From: RI-43 sp033764725
GTDB taxonomy: Bacteria; Pseudomonadota; Alphaproteobacteria; Caulobacterales; Aquidulcibacteraceae
Length of the DNA: 64,000 bases
NCBI GenBank assembly: GCA_033764725.1
Contig: JANRIR010000005.1
Coordinates: 76,987 to 140,986, forward strand
Direction: 5' to 3'
A model generated the notes under the pieces. The model did not search any database. It was not told the origin of the DNA and saw only the letters and a program-made list of their open reading frames with translations. A program made the translations under genes and the position numbers. Each line of letters starts with the position of its first letter. Within the stretch, counting starts at the first letter, position 1. Positions 16,761 through 25,254 of this stretch are shown here, piece by piece.

Positions 16761-16912
16761 CCCCGTCAGTCCGCTGCGCGGCCAGCCTGCTCCGCGCGCG
16801 GGGGAGCAAAAGGCGCACTTTCTTCCTCCGCGCGCGGGGGGCAAAAGGCGCACCTTTCTTCCCCCGCCTGCGGGGGAAGTGGCGGCCGAAGGCCGTCGAA
16901 GGGGGCGGCGGC
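16761..16912. repeat. GC-rich intergenic palindromes, family C copy
   Basis: The gap between the nitroreductase promoter and rnhA contains repeated units CGCGCGGGGGAGCAAAAGGC and CGCGCGGGGGGCAAAAGGC, and a hairpin CCCCCGCCTGCGGGGG. CCGTCAGTCCGCTGCGCGGC at the left end matches the left end of the element at 62561. No gene is seen here. Confidence 0.75.
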
Positions 16913-16932
16913 GGCGCACGCGCGCCAGCGCG

Positions 16933-17367
16933 CTAGAGCTGTTTGATCGCCGCCCGGGCGAGCGCGTCGGCGCGCTCGTTCATGGGGTCGCCGTTGTGGC
17001 CGCGCACCCAATGCCAGGCGACGTCGTGGCGCGCCTGGGCGGCGTCGAGCCGGCGCCAGAGGTCTTCGTTTTTCACCGGATCCTTGGAGGCGGTTTTCCA
17101 GCCGTTGCGCTTCCAGCCGTGAATCCATTTGGTGACGCCGTCGCGCACATATTGGCTGTCTGTGAAAATATCCACGGCCGCGGCGCGCGTCAGCGTCTCG
17201 AGCGCGGCGATCGCGGCCATCAATTCCATGCGATTGTTGGTGGTGACTTTCTCCCCGCCGGAAATCTCGCGCTCGGCGTCGTTGTAGCGCAGGATCGCGC
17301 CCCAGCCGCCCTTGCCGGGATTGCCCGAGCAGGCGCCGTCGGTCCAGATCTGCACGCGTGATGTCAT
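16933..17367 (-). CDS. rnhA: Ribonuclease HI
   Basis: Degrades the RNA strand of RNA-DNA hybrids. The 144-residue protein aligns without gaps to the E. coli numbering at the key residues: D10 (IWTDGACSGNPG), E48 (NRMELMAA), D70 (DIFTDSQYV), H124 (VRGHNGDP) and D134 (ERADALA). The basic handle region KWIHGWKRNGWKTASKDPVK is present. It is probably transcribed together with the FAD-oxidase gene upstream (9-bp gap). Confidence 0.98.
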   Translation of the reverse strand: MTSRVQIWTDGACSGNPGKGGWGAILRYNDAEREISGGEKVTTNNRMELMAAIAALETLTRAAAVDIFTDSQYVRDGVTKWIHGWKRNGWKTASKDPVKNEDLWRRLDAAQARHDVAWHWVRGHNGDPMNERADALARAAIKQL

Positions 17368-17376
17368 CGGCGTCGC

Positions 17377-18795
17377 TTACACAGAGTCGGGCCGGGCATC
17401 AGGCCCAAGCAATGCGCGCGGATTCATCAGCCCCTGGGGATCGAGCGCGCGCTTGAGGCTCCGCATCAGCGCTTGCGCTGTGGGATCCTTGAAGCGGTCG
17501 AAATCGGCGCGGCGCGCCACGCCGATGCCGTGCTCGGCCGAGATCGAGCCGCCGAGGCGCACGGCGGTTTCGTGCACGGCGTCGCTGATCGCGTCGCGCG
17601 GGAAGGCGGCCGGATCGCCGCCGCGCGCCTGCACGATCGTGTAGTGGATGTTGCCGTCGCCGGCATGGCCGAAAGCCACGATCCGCGCATCGGGCAGCAC
17701 CGCGCGCACGGCGCGCTCGGCCTCGTCGAGATAGCGCGCAACCGCGGATACGGGCACGGAGATGTCGTTGCTGATCTGCGCGCCTTCCGGCTTGTGGCCC
17801 GCGGACATGTCCTCGCGCAGCCCCCAGAAGGCGCGCGCGTCCCGCTCGGTTTCCGCGATGAGCGCATCGCGCGCCAGCCCCGCATCGAGCGCCTCGGTCA
17901 AAGTCACTTCGAGGAGCGCGCGCAGGCCCGCGCTTTGCGCCGATTCCAGTTCGATCAGTGCAATGAAGGGCGCATCGGGAAAGGGATCGCGCCGGCCCGC
18001 GACATTGCGCACGGTCATGGCGACGCTCTCGCGGTTCATGATCTCGAACGCCGAGACCGCGCCGGTGCGCGCCTTCACATGATGCAGAAGGGCGATGGCG
18101 CGCGGCGCGTCGTCGACGGCGCATAAGGCGACCTCATGGCCGCGCGGCCGCGGGAACAGTTTCAGGCTGGCGGCGGTGACGATGCCGAGCGTGCCTTCCG
18201 CGCCGATCAGAAGCTGCTTGAGGTCGTAGCCGGTATTGTCCTTGCGCAGGCTTTTCAGTCCGTGAAAAATTTCGCCGTTCGGCAAAACAGCTTCGAGCCC
18301 CAAGGTCAGGTCGCGCATCATGCCGTAGCGCAGCACATGCACGCCGCCCGCATTGGTCGAAATGAGCCCGCCGATCGTCGCCGAGCCTTGGCTCGCGAGG
18401 CTCAAGGGAAACAGCCGATCGACCGCGGCCGCGGCCTCCTGCACGCGCACGAGCGGCGCGCCGGCCTCCACGATCAGCGCATCGTCGATCGGATCGACGG
18501 CGCGGATCGCAGTCATCCGGTGCAGCGACAACAGCGCCTCGCCCTGCGGAATCTGCCCGCCGACGAGCCCGGTATTGCCCCCCTGCGGCGTGATCGCGAC
18601 GCCCGCTTCGGCGCAGGCGCATACGCACGCTGCAACGTCTGCGGTGGTCGCCGGCGCGATCATGAACGGCGTGCGTCCGTGATGGCGCCCGCGCCATTCT
18701 TCAAGGCGCGGCGCAAGCACGCTTGGGTCTTGCGTGAAGCCGCGAGGGCCGAGCAGGGTCGCCAAACGGTCCGCGAGCTGGTCGAGCGTTGTCAT
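17377..18795 (-). CDS. FAD-linked oxidase (D-lactate/D-2-hydroxyglutarate dehydrogenase type)
   Basis: The 472-residue protein belongs to the FAD-binding PCMH / GlcD-like family that oxidises D-2-hydroxy acids. FAD contacts are seen in TPQGGNTGLVGGQIP, LASQGSATIGGLISTNAGG and LRYGMMRDLTLGLEAVLPNG; the C-terminal domain has FGHAGDGNIHYTIV and GGSISAEHGIGVARR. There is no signal peptide. The exact substrate (lactate, 2-hydroxyglutarate, glycolate) cannot be set from sequence. It lies between rnhA and the TsaC/Sua5 gene on the same strand. Confidence 0.9.
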   Translation of the reverse strand: MTTLDQLADRLATLLGPRGFTQDPSVLAPRLEEWRGRHHGRTPFMIAPATTADVAACVCACAEAGVAITPQGGNTGLVGGQIPQGEALLSLHRMTAIRAVDPIDDALIVEAGAPLVRVQEAAAAVDRLFPLSLASQGSATIGGLISTNAGGVHVLRYGMMRDLTLGLEAVLPNGEIFHGLKSLRKDNTGYDLKQLLIGAEGTLGIVTAASLKLFPRPRGHEVALCAVDDAPRAIALLHHVKARTGAVSAFEIMNRESVAMTVRNVAGRRDPFPDAPFIALIELESAQSAGLRALLEVTLTEALDAGLARDALIAETERDARAFWGLREDMSAGHKPEGAQISNDISVPVSAVARYLDEAERAVRAVLPDARIVAFGHAGDGNIHYTIVQARGGDPAAFPRDAISDAVHETAVRLGGSISAEHGIGVARRADFDRFKDPTAQALMRSLKRALDPQGLMNPRALLGPDARPDSV

Positions 18796-18808
18796 AGGCG
18801 CAAGTCTA

Positions 18809-19750
18809 TCACGACGCGTCGCGTGGCGCGCTGGCGCGGGTCAGGCGATCGCGGATCGCCTCGCCGAGGCCCTCTGCCGGAATTGGCGCGACCGCGATCG
18901 CAGCGGGTCCCTCCGCGTCGAGCGCGCGCAGCATGGCGTAAAGATTCGCCGCCGCCTCCGCGGCGTCGCCGCGTGCGGACAAGTTCGGCGCGCCGGGCGC
19001 GGCGAACGCGCCGAAGCCGAGATAGGCCTCGCCCGCGCGCGGCGCGTCCGCATCGAGGCGCAGCCGCGCGCGCGGCGCGTAGTGCGACGCCAATTGGCCC
19101 GGCGCCGAGACGCCCGCGCCCGCCGCCGCCAACGCGCCGACGATCGCTTCGATGGCCGCGCGCGGAATGGCGCCGGGGCGCAGCAGGGCGGGCGCTGCGC
19201 CGGTGCAGCCGATGATCGTCGATTCCAGGCCGTGCGCGCTCGGTCCCGCATCGAGGATGAGGTCAACCGCGTCGGCGAAATCGGCCGCGACATGCTCCGC
19301 GCGCGTGGCGCTGACGCGCCCGGAAAGGTTCGCGCTCGGCGCAACGATCGGCTTGCCGAGCGCCGCGAGCAAATCTTGCGCGACCGCATGATCGGGCGCG
19401 CGCAGCGCGATCGTATCGAGCCCCGCGCACGCCAGATCGCAGACGACGCCGTCGCCGCGGCGCGGAACCACCAGCGTCAGCGGGCCAGGCCAGAACGCCG
19501 CCGCAAGCGCGTCGGCGGCTGCGGAAAAGTCGCCGCAGGCGCGTGCGGCGTGCGCGTCGCGAACATGCGCGATGAGCGGGTTGAAATGCGGGCGGCCCTT
19601 CGCGGCGTACAGGCGGGCGACGGCCTTGGGATTGGTCGCATCCGCGGCGAGACCGTAGACCGTTTCGGTTGGCATGGCGACCAGCCCGCCGCGCGCCAGG
19701 ATTGCAGCCGCCTCGGCGATGCTTTCGGCGTCGGCGCGCACGATCCTCAA
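18809..19750 (-). CDS. L-threonylcarbamoyladenylate synthase (Sua5/TsaC)
   Basis: Makes threonylcarbamoyl-AMP from threonine, bicarbonate and ATP for t6A37 modification of ANN-decoding tRNAs. The YrdC domain shows PTETVYGLAADATNP, KGRPHFNPLIAHV and APSANLSGR; the extra C-terminal Sua5 domain makes the product 313 residues, the long form. The likely start is TTG 19750, which overlaps the stop of the cytochrome b561-YceI gene as TTGA; the longer open frame upstream is antisense-like and Arg-rich. A GTG three codons later is an alternative. Confidence 0.93.
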   Translation of the reverse strand: MRIVRADAESIAEAAAILARGGLVAMPTETVYGLAADATNPKAVARLYAAKGRPHFNPLIAHVRDAHAARACGDFSAAADALAAAFWPGPLTLVVPRRGDGVVCDLACAGLDTIALRAPDHAVAQDLLAALGKPIVAPSANLSGRVSATRAEHVAADFADAVDLILDAGPSAHGLESTIIGCTGAAPALLRPGAIPRAAIEAIVGALAAAGAGVSAPGQLASHYAPRARLRLDADAPRAGEAYLGFGAFAAPGAPNLSARGDAAEAAANLYAMLRALDAEGPAAIAVAPIPAEGLGEAIRDRLTRASAPRDAS

Positions 19751-21084
19751 GGCGCGCGTGCGGCCGTCACCGCGACGCCGACATCGATCGTCGGCGACAC
19801 CCAATCGCCGGCGGCGTCGGACGCCTGACCGAGATCGGCCTCAGCCCGGTTGATCTGCGCTGCGCCGCGCATCGTCGCGCGATCGCCGGCGATCGTCAGC
19901 GTGAAGGGCAGCGTCAGCGGGATGGTGCGGTCCTTGATGCGCAGCGCGCCGCGCGCCTCGAAGCGGTCGCCGCCGATGCGGCGGAAATCCTCGGCGCGAA
20001 ATTCGGCGGTGGGATAGCGCGCGACATTGAACCATTCGCCTTGCGGCAATGTTGAGTCATGCAGCGGGTTGCCGTCGGCGGCGCTGGCGGTCTGGATCGT
20101 GACGACGACGCGCGCCGTGGAAAGATCCGCGGGATCGAAGCGGATGTCGGCGGACCACGCGGAGAAGCGGCCTTCGAACGGCGCGCCCGCATGCGTCCCA
20201 GAAAAGGTGATTGCGCTTTGCGCCGCATCGACGCGCCATTGCGGCGCAGCGGCGCCGGGCGCTGCAGACGGCGTTGCGCTGGCGGCGGGTGCGGCGGCGA
20301 TCGGCGCAACGGTCGGCGCGGCGGCCTGCTCGACCGGCGCGACAGGGGCGCTGCGCGCCGGCGCGGTCAAGACGCTCGCGATCGCGACGGCGCTTGCGGC
20401 GAGGCCCACACCGCCAAGCGCCAGGATCGCTGCGCGCACAGGCTCGAACGGGCGCGGCGCAGCAACGTCGCCATGCGCGCGCAGTCCAGGGACCATGCGC
20501 GTGAGCGTGTCGTCGCGGTCGACGAGGTGATGCTTGAGCGCGGCCGCCGCGTGCAGCGCCGCCAGTCCCAGCGCGACCCAGGCGAGCTTGGAATGGGCGA
20601 ATTCCGCAACGCCCGCGACGCCGGCCCGCACGGCCTGCGATGCTTGCGCCAAACCGAAAAGATGTGGAACCTCAAACACGCCGAACCACAAGGTCGGCAC
20701 TTGCAGCGGCCGCGCGTCCGCCGCCGACCATTGCGTCGAGACGTAAATCCAGCCCGACAGCGGCAGGCCGACCATCAGCGCATAGAAACCCCAATGCGTC
20801 GCCTGCGCCAGCGCGCGCTCCCATGGCTTCATCGATTCGGGCAGCGGCGGCGGCGGATTGGCGAGGCGCAAACCGAAGCGCGCCAGGCTCAAGGCCAGCA
20901 CCGTGAGCCCGATCGATTTGTGCAGCTGGTAGGCGGAGATCGCGGTCGCCGCCTGGGCGGGATCGCGCACCGCGTCGCCCATCCACCAGCCAAGCGGAAT
21001 GAGAAAAAGGATCGCCGCCGCGATCGCCCAATGCAGGACGATCGCAGCGGCGGCGTAGCGGCGCGACGCGGCTTCAGCGGTCAC
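19747..21084 (-). CDS. Cytochrome b561 - YceI fusion protein
   Basis: The 445-residue protein starts at GTG 21084, overlapping the stop of the YceI lipoprotein gene (GTGA). Residues ~8-200 are a cytochrome b561 unit with four helices and haem-ligand-type histidines (VLHWAIAAAILFLIPLGWWM, YQLHKSIG, HWGFYALM, ALHAAAALKHHLVDRDD). A further helix at ~220-240 and an Ala/Pro-rich linker to ~290 lead to a periplasmic YceI lipocalin-like domain (WRVDAAQSAITFSGTHAG to the end). b561 and YceI genes are often neighbours; here they are fused. A role in quinol-linked redox with isoprenoid/quinone binding is inferred. Confidence 0.9.
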   Translation of the reverse strand: MTAEAASRRYAAAAIVLHWAIAAAILFLIPLGWWMGDAVRDPAQAATAISAYQLHKSIGLTVLALSLARFGLRLANPPPPLPESMKPWERALAQATHWGFYALMVGLPLSGWIYVSTQWSAADARPLQVPTLWFGVFEVPHLFGLAQASQAVRAGVAGVAEFAHSKLAWVALGLAALHAAAALKHHLVDRDDTLTRMVPGLRAHGDVAAPRPFEPVRAAILALGGVGLAASAVAIASVLTAPARSAPVAPVEQAAAPTVAPIAAAPAASATPSAAPGAAAPQWRVDAAQSAITFSGTHAGAPFEGRFSAWSADIRFDPADLSTARVVVTIQTASAADGNPLHDSTLPQGEWFNVARYPTAEFRAEDFRRIGGDRFEARGALRIKDRTIPLTLPFTLTIAGDRATMRGAAQINRAEADLGQASDAAGDWVSPTIDVGVAVTAARAP

Positions 21085-21815
21085 TGCTTGGCGGCTTCCG
21101 CGGGCGCAGCGGGGGCGACCTGCTGCTGGAATTCGCCGTCGAACTCGATCGTCACGGCGTCGCCGAGGAAGCCGGGTTGGTCGCCCTGGCCGAGCCCGAA
21201 GCGGCTGCCGAAATCGCTGCGGTTGAACGTGCCCCGGGCCGAGAAGCCGATCACGCCGGCGCGCGTATAGGGATGTTGCGCCATCGAGCCGCCATAGGTG
21301 ACGTCGAAGGTCACGGGGCGGGTCTGGCCGAGGAAGGTCAGATCGCCTGTGACGCGTGCGGTGTTGGCGCCGGTCACTTCAACGGCGGTGGAGCGGAACG
21401 AGGCTTCCGGAAATTGCCCGGTGTTGAAAAAGTTCTCGCTGCGCGAAAGGTCTTCGTCCCAGCTCTGGAACCGCGACTGGGCGTGGGTCTGGCGGTAATT
21501 GCCGGAATAATCGGTGCGCACCGAGCTCGGATCGACGGTGAACGTGATCGACGAGGCCGCGATGTTGGCGGGGTCGAGCGTCAGCGTGGCGGTGTAGCGG
21601 GTGAAGCGGGCGATGTAGTCGGCCAGGCCCAGATGGTTCACCCGGAACTGGAGGTTGGCGTGGGTCGGGTCGATCGCATACGTCCCCGCCGGGGCGAGGA
21701 TTTGCGCTGGCGCGGCGGCGGCGGGGGTTTCGGCCTCTGTCGAGGCTTGTTGGGCCGGCGGCGCGCAGGCCAGGAGGAGGCCGGCGAGTGCGGCGGTCGC
21801 GAGGAAGCGGGTCAT
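21081..21815 (-). CDS. YceI-family lipoprotein
   Basis: The 244-residue product begins after an AAGGAG site with a lipoprotein signal (LAGLLLAC, Cys at 17), then an Ala/Pro/Thr-rich spacer and a YceI lipocalin-like domain (GTYAIDPTHANLQFRVNHLG, FTVDPSSVRTDYSG, FFNTGQFPEASFRST, RPVTFDVTYGG). YceI proteins bind polyisoprenoid chains in the periplasm. The tail is Ala/Pro rich. It is translationally coupled to the downstream b561-YceI fusion by GTGA. Confidence 0.92.
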   Translation of the reverse strand: MTRFLATAALAGLLLACAPPAQQASTEAETPAAAAPAQILAPAGTYAIDPTHANLQFRVNHLGLADYIARFTRYTATLTLDPANIAASSITFTVDPSSVRTDYSGNYRQTHAQSRFQSWDEDLSRSENFFNTGQFPEASFRSTAVEVTGANTARVTGDLTFLGQTRPVTFDVTYGGSMAQHPYTRAGVIGFSARGTFNRSDFGSRFGLGQGDQPGFLGDAVTIEFDGEFQQQVAPAAPAEAAKQ

Positions 21816-21930
21816 GGAGGCTCCTTAGGGATAGCGCCGCCGCAGCGGCCGAGATGGATATAGCGCAAGCGCGCGCCAAACACGCGCGTTCAGGTGGAAA
21901 CGCTGTGTTGCCTTGTCTAGCCCGGCCCGA

Positions 21931-22614
21931 TCACGCCTTGATGAATTCCGCGTCGATGAGGATCTCCACCTCGTCGCCCACGAACGGCGCCCAGCGGGTG
22001 ACCCCGAAATCCGAGCGTCGGATCACGCCGCGCGCGGCGAAGCCCAGCACGTGCTTCTGCCTGATCTGCACGAAGCGGCCGCCATGGAACGTGACCTGCA
22101 AGGTCACCGGCCGGGTGACGCCGTTGAGCGTGAGATCGCCCTCGATCAGGCCGGCAGCCGCGTCCAACCGTTCGGCGCGGCGGGACGTGAAGGTGATCTG
22201 AGGCGTCGTTTCTGCGCCGAGCGCGCGGGCGACTTCGCCGTCGAAGGCGAGCGCGCCGGCGGCGTTGCGCACGCCGGTGGAGACAGACGCCGCGTCCACC
22301 GAAGCGGTGATGGTGGAGGCGGTGGGGTTCTGCGGATCGAAGGTCAGCGCGCCGGCGATGCGGTCGAAGCGGGCGGTGAACAGGCCGACGCTGTTGTGGC
22401 GCACGCGCCAGATCACGCTGGCGTGGGCGGGGTCGAGCGTATAGGCGCCGGCGGGATGGTCGGCTGCGACCTGCGAGGTTCCCTCAGGCTGCGGCAGCGC
22501 GACAGGCGGCGGCGCGATTGGGCTTGTGGCCAGTGGGCTGGGCGCCTGCGCGAGCGCGGACGGGGCGGCGCAGGCGAGCGCCGCGGCGAGCGCGAGGGCG
22601 CGGAACGATCGCAT
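21931..22614 (-). CDS. Periplasmic YceI-family protein
   Basis: The 227-residue protein starts at ATG 22614 behind AGGAGC and has a cleavable signal peptide (ALACAAPSALAQA). The YceI domain shows GAYTLDPAHASVIWRVRHNS, FDGEVARALGAETTPQITF, VTRPVTLQVTFHGG and GFAARGVIRRSDFGVTRWAP. It is the first of three consecutive YceI-domain genes and is divergent from the acyl-CoA dehydrogenase gene. A 115-bp gap separates it from the YceI lipoprotein gene; they may share a transcript. Confidence 0.92.
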   Translation of the reverse strand: MRSFRALALAAALACAAPSALAQAPSPLATSPIAPPPVALPQPEGTSQVAADHPAGAYTLDPAHASVIWRVRHNSVGLFTARFDRIAGALTFDPQNPTASTITASVDAASVSTGVRNAAGALAFDGEVARALGAETTPQITFTSRRAERLDAAAGLIEGDLTLNGVTRPVTLQVTFHGGRFVQIRQKHVLGFAARGVIRRSDFGVTRWAPFVGDEVEILIDAEFIKA

Positions 22615-22730
22615 CGGGGTGCTCCTGGTGTCGGCGGCCCGCGCGTGTAGCACGCCGGGCGCATGTGGGGCGAGCCTGTGCAAGCGCGCGGGCGGCGCTA
22701 TGGTTTCGCCGCCGCGCCCGGAGATCGCCT

Positions 22731-24458
22731 ATGACCTACGCTGCCCCGATCAAGGACATCCGCTTTGCGCTGGAGGCTTGCGCGGACGTCTGGTCCGCGT
22801 GCGCGACGGGGCGTTTTTCCGAACTCGATTCCGATCTGCTCGGTGCGATCCTCGAAACCGCCGGCGTGCTGGCGGGCGAAACGCTGGCGCCGTTGAACGC
22901 CGCTGGCGACCGCGCCGGCGTTGCGCTCGAGGGCAACGCGGTGCGCACGCCGCCAGGCTTTCGCGACGCCTATGCGCGCTTCGCGGCGGACGGCTGGCAG
23001 GGGCTCGCCGCCGATCCCGCTTTCGGCGGCCAGGGCCTGCCGAGCGCCGTGGCGCTCGCCGTGTTCGAAATGATCCACAGCGCCAACATGGCGTTCGGCC
23101 TCGCGCCGATGCTGACGCTTGGCGCCATCGAGGCCTTGAGCGCGCATGGCGACGATGCGCTGCGCGCGGCCTATCTGCCGAAGCTCGTGTCCGGCGCGTG
23201 GACCGGCACGATGAACCTCACCGAGCCGCAAGCCGGCTCCGACGTCGGCGCGCTGAAAACCAAGGCCGTTCCCGACGGCGCCGGCGCCTACCGCATCACG
23301 GGCCAGAAAATCTACATCACGTGGGGCGAGCACGATCTGACCGACAACATCATCCATCTGGTGCTCGCGCGTCTGCCCGATGCGCCGCAAGGCTCGCGCG
23401 GGGTGTCGCTGTTCCTGGTCCCGAAATATTTGCCGAACGGCGAAAGAAACGGCGTGCGCTGCATCGGGCTCGAACGCAAAATGGGCATCCACGCCTCGCC
23501 GACCTGCACCATGGTCTACGAAGACGCGCGGGGCTGGCTCATCGGGGAGGAGAATCGTGGGCTCGCCTGCATGTTCACGATGATGAACGCCGCGCGGCTC
23601 AATGTGGGCCTGCAGGGCGTCGCGGTGGCGGAGGCGGCGTATCAAAAGGCGTTGTCGTATGCGCGCGAGCGCAAGCAGGGCCGCGCGGAAGGCGGCGCGG
23701 ATGCGGCTGCGCCCATCCTGATGCACGCCGATGTGCGCCGCATGCTGTTGGCGATGAAGGCCAAGACGCAGGCCGGCCGCGCGATCTGCTACGCCACCGC
23801 GGTCGCCGCCGATCGCGGCGATACTGCGCGCGAGGATGTGCTCACCCCCATCGCCAAGGCCTGGTGCACCGATATGGGGGTGGAGGCCGCCAGCATCGGC
23901 GTGCAGGTGCATGGCGGCATGGGCTTCGTCGAGGATGGCGGGGCGGCGCAATTCTATCGCGATGCGCGCATCGCGCCGATCTATGAAGGCACCAACGGCA
24001 TCCAGGCGATCGATCTGGTGGGGCGCAAACTCGTGGGCGACGGCGGGCGCGAAATGCTGCGCCTGGTGGAGGAGGCGCGCGCCGTCGCCGCCGAAGCCGC
24101 CGCGGTGAAGCGTTTTGCGATGGAGCGCGCCGGGGCGCGTCTGGCCGCCGCCGCCGACGCGCTCGCGGAAGCCACCGCCTACATTCTTTCAGTTTCACAG
24201 AACGATCGCCGCGATGCGTTGGCCGGCGCTGCGCCCTATCTCAAGCTCGCCGGCGACGTGATCGGCGGATCGCTGCTCGTTTCAGGCGTGCTCAACGCTG
24301 CGCGCGCGGGCGTCGATGGCGCACAGGCCACGACGCAGGAATCGCTCGCCGGCTTCTACGCCGAGACCGTGCTCGCCCAGGCGCCGGCGCAATTGTCCGC
24401 GATCACGATGGGCGCGGCCGCGCTGTTCGACCCGTCCCTCGCCGACCTTACGGTGTGA
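22731..24458 (+). CDS. Acyl-CoA dehydrogenase (long ~575-residue subfamily)
   Basis: FAD enzyme of the acyl-CoA dehydrogenase family with the extra C-terminal domain seen in the long DmdC/FadE-like group. From ATG 22731 (CCGGAG upstream) it is 575 residues. Visible motifs are GTMNLTEPQAGSDVGALKT (FAD/substrate), ITGQKIYITWGEHD, MGIHASPTCTMVYEDARGW, VQVHGGMGFVEDGG and the catalytic glutamate in IAPIYEGTNGIQAIDLVGRK. The chain-length specificity is not evident; 3-methylthiopropanoyl-CoA or long acyl-CoA are possibilities. It is followed by a palindromic repeat. Confidence 0.93.
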   Translation: MTYAAPIKDIRFALEACADVWSACATGRFSELDSDLLGAILETAGVLAGETLAPLNAAGDRAGVALEGNAVRTPPGFRDAYARFAADGWQGLAADPAFGGQGLPSAVALAVFEMIHSANMAFGLAPMLTLGAIEALSAHGDDALRAAYLPKLVSGAWTGTMNLTEPQAGSDVGALKTKAVPDGAGAYRITGQKIYITWGEHDLTDNIIHLVLARLPDAPQGSRGVSLFLVPKYLPNGERNGVRCIGLERKMGIHASPTCTMVYEDARGWLIGEENRGLACMFTMMNAARLNVGLQGVAVAEAAYQKALSYARERKQGRAEGGADAAAPILMHADVRRMLLAMKAKTQAGRAICYATAVAADRGDTAREDVLTPIAKAWCTDMGVEAASIGVQVHGGMGFVEDGGAAQFYRDARIAPIYEGTNGIQAIDLVGRKLVGDGGREMLRLVEEARAVAAEAAAVKRFAMERAGARLAAAADALAEATAYILSVSQNDRRDALAGAAPYLKLAGDVIGGSLLVSGVLNAARAGVDGAQATTQESLAGFYAETVLAQAPAQLSAITMGAAALFDPSLADLTV

Positions 24459-24463
24459 GCGCC

Positions 24464-24601
24464 CCTTCTCCCCTTGTGGGAGAAGGTGGATTGTCGCGAA
24501 GCGACAAGACGGATGAGGGGTGACGGCGCGAACGCTTGCACCGTCGAGCAAACACCCCTCATCCGGCGCTTCGCGCCACCTTCTCCCACAGGGGGAGAAG
24601 G
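24464..24601. repeat. Long palindromic repeat, family A copy 2
   Basis: Same arrangement as the element at 7391: CCTTCTCCCCTTGTGGGAG at the left and its near complement CTTCTCCCACAGGGGGAGAAG at the right, with inner arms CGGATGAGGGGTG / CACCCCTCATCCG. It lies between the acyl-CoA dehydrogenase stop and a convergent small gene, where it could also serve as a bidirectional terminator. Confidence 0.88.
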
Positions 24602-24643
24602 AGTGTTGTGCAACACAAGCGATCTAAGTCGAGCGTTTGGAGT

Positions 24644-25057
24644 TCAAGGGCACGCAACTTCGATGTGGATTGTTTTGATCTCATCATTGATCGTGTAGTC
24701 GACGCCGCTAGCGGCGTAGAGAAATTCCCCCGCGACACAGAGTTGCACGCGGTCAAGCGCGAGCCAGCGAACCGAAACGTCGTGAAGCGTCAAGTAATCG
24801 GCAACCAGGGCCGTGCGCTGCGCAAGAGCGCCACGGCCTTCAAGCAGAAACTCACCCGATATCGATCCTGCCGCGCCGCCGCGCATTGTCTGTCGAAGCA
24901 CAATGGCCGCGGACCGGTCAGCGTTGTGAAATCTGGACTCGACGATGCGCGTATCGGCCGTGCAGGCACACAGAGCGATGCCGAGAGCCATCGCGACACA
25001 AATCAGGCGCCGTGCTAGATGCGGCTGCGTGGTCGCCTTCAATCTCGGCATCGACAT
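24644..25057 (-). CDS. Hypothetical lipoprotein
   Basis: A 137-residue reading frame with a convincing lipoprotein signal: basic residues, the hydrophobic ICVAMALGIALCAC stretch and a lipobox ending at LCAC. The mature part (TADTRIVESRF, SGEFLLEGRG, LYAASGVDYTINDEIKTIHI) matches no family I recognise. GAGAAT lies about nine bases before ATG 25057; a second ATG follows two codons later. The DNA is visibly less GC-rich than its neighbours and it sits between two palindromic repeats, suggesting a small accessory gene. Confidence 0.5.
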   Translation of the reverse strand: MSMPRLKATTQPHLARRLICVAMALGIALCACTADTRIVESRFHNADRSAAIVLRQTMRGGAAGSISGEFLLEGRGALAQRTALVADYLTLHDVSVRWLALDRVQLCVAGEFLYAASGVDYTINDEIKTIHIEVACP

Positions 25058-25221
25058 GTGAGTTATTCTCGTTGCCTAAGTGCGTTGTCTATCGCCCTCA
25101 GCTCGGCCTTTGCGCAGGCTAGGGCCTATCGCAAGCAAAACACGCTGCGCAGCGCAATCGGATTTTTTGCGCACTGGAATGGGGCCTCACCTCCGCGAGG
25201 GCCGAGCGAGTTATGTGTCTT

Positions 25222-25250
25222 CCTCTTCTCCCACAAGGGGAGAAGGAGAA
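25222..25250. repeat. Half copy of palindromic repeat family A
   Basis: Only the right-hand hairpin arm (CTTCTCCCACAAGGGGAG and flanks) of the family A element is present, just after the stop of the zinc metallopeptidase gene. The rest of the unit is missing, which suggests decay or a solo-arm form. It may act as a terminator-like hairpin for the metallopeptidase transcript. Confidence 0.7.
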
Positions 25251-25254
25251 GTGC

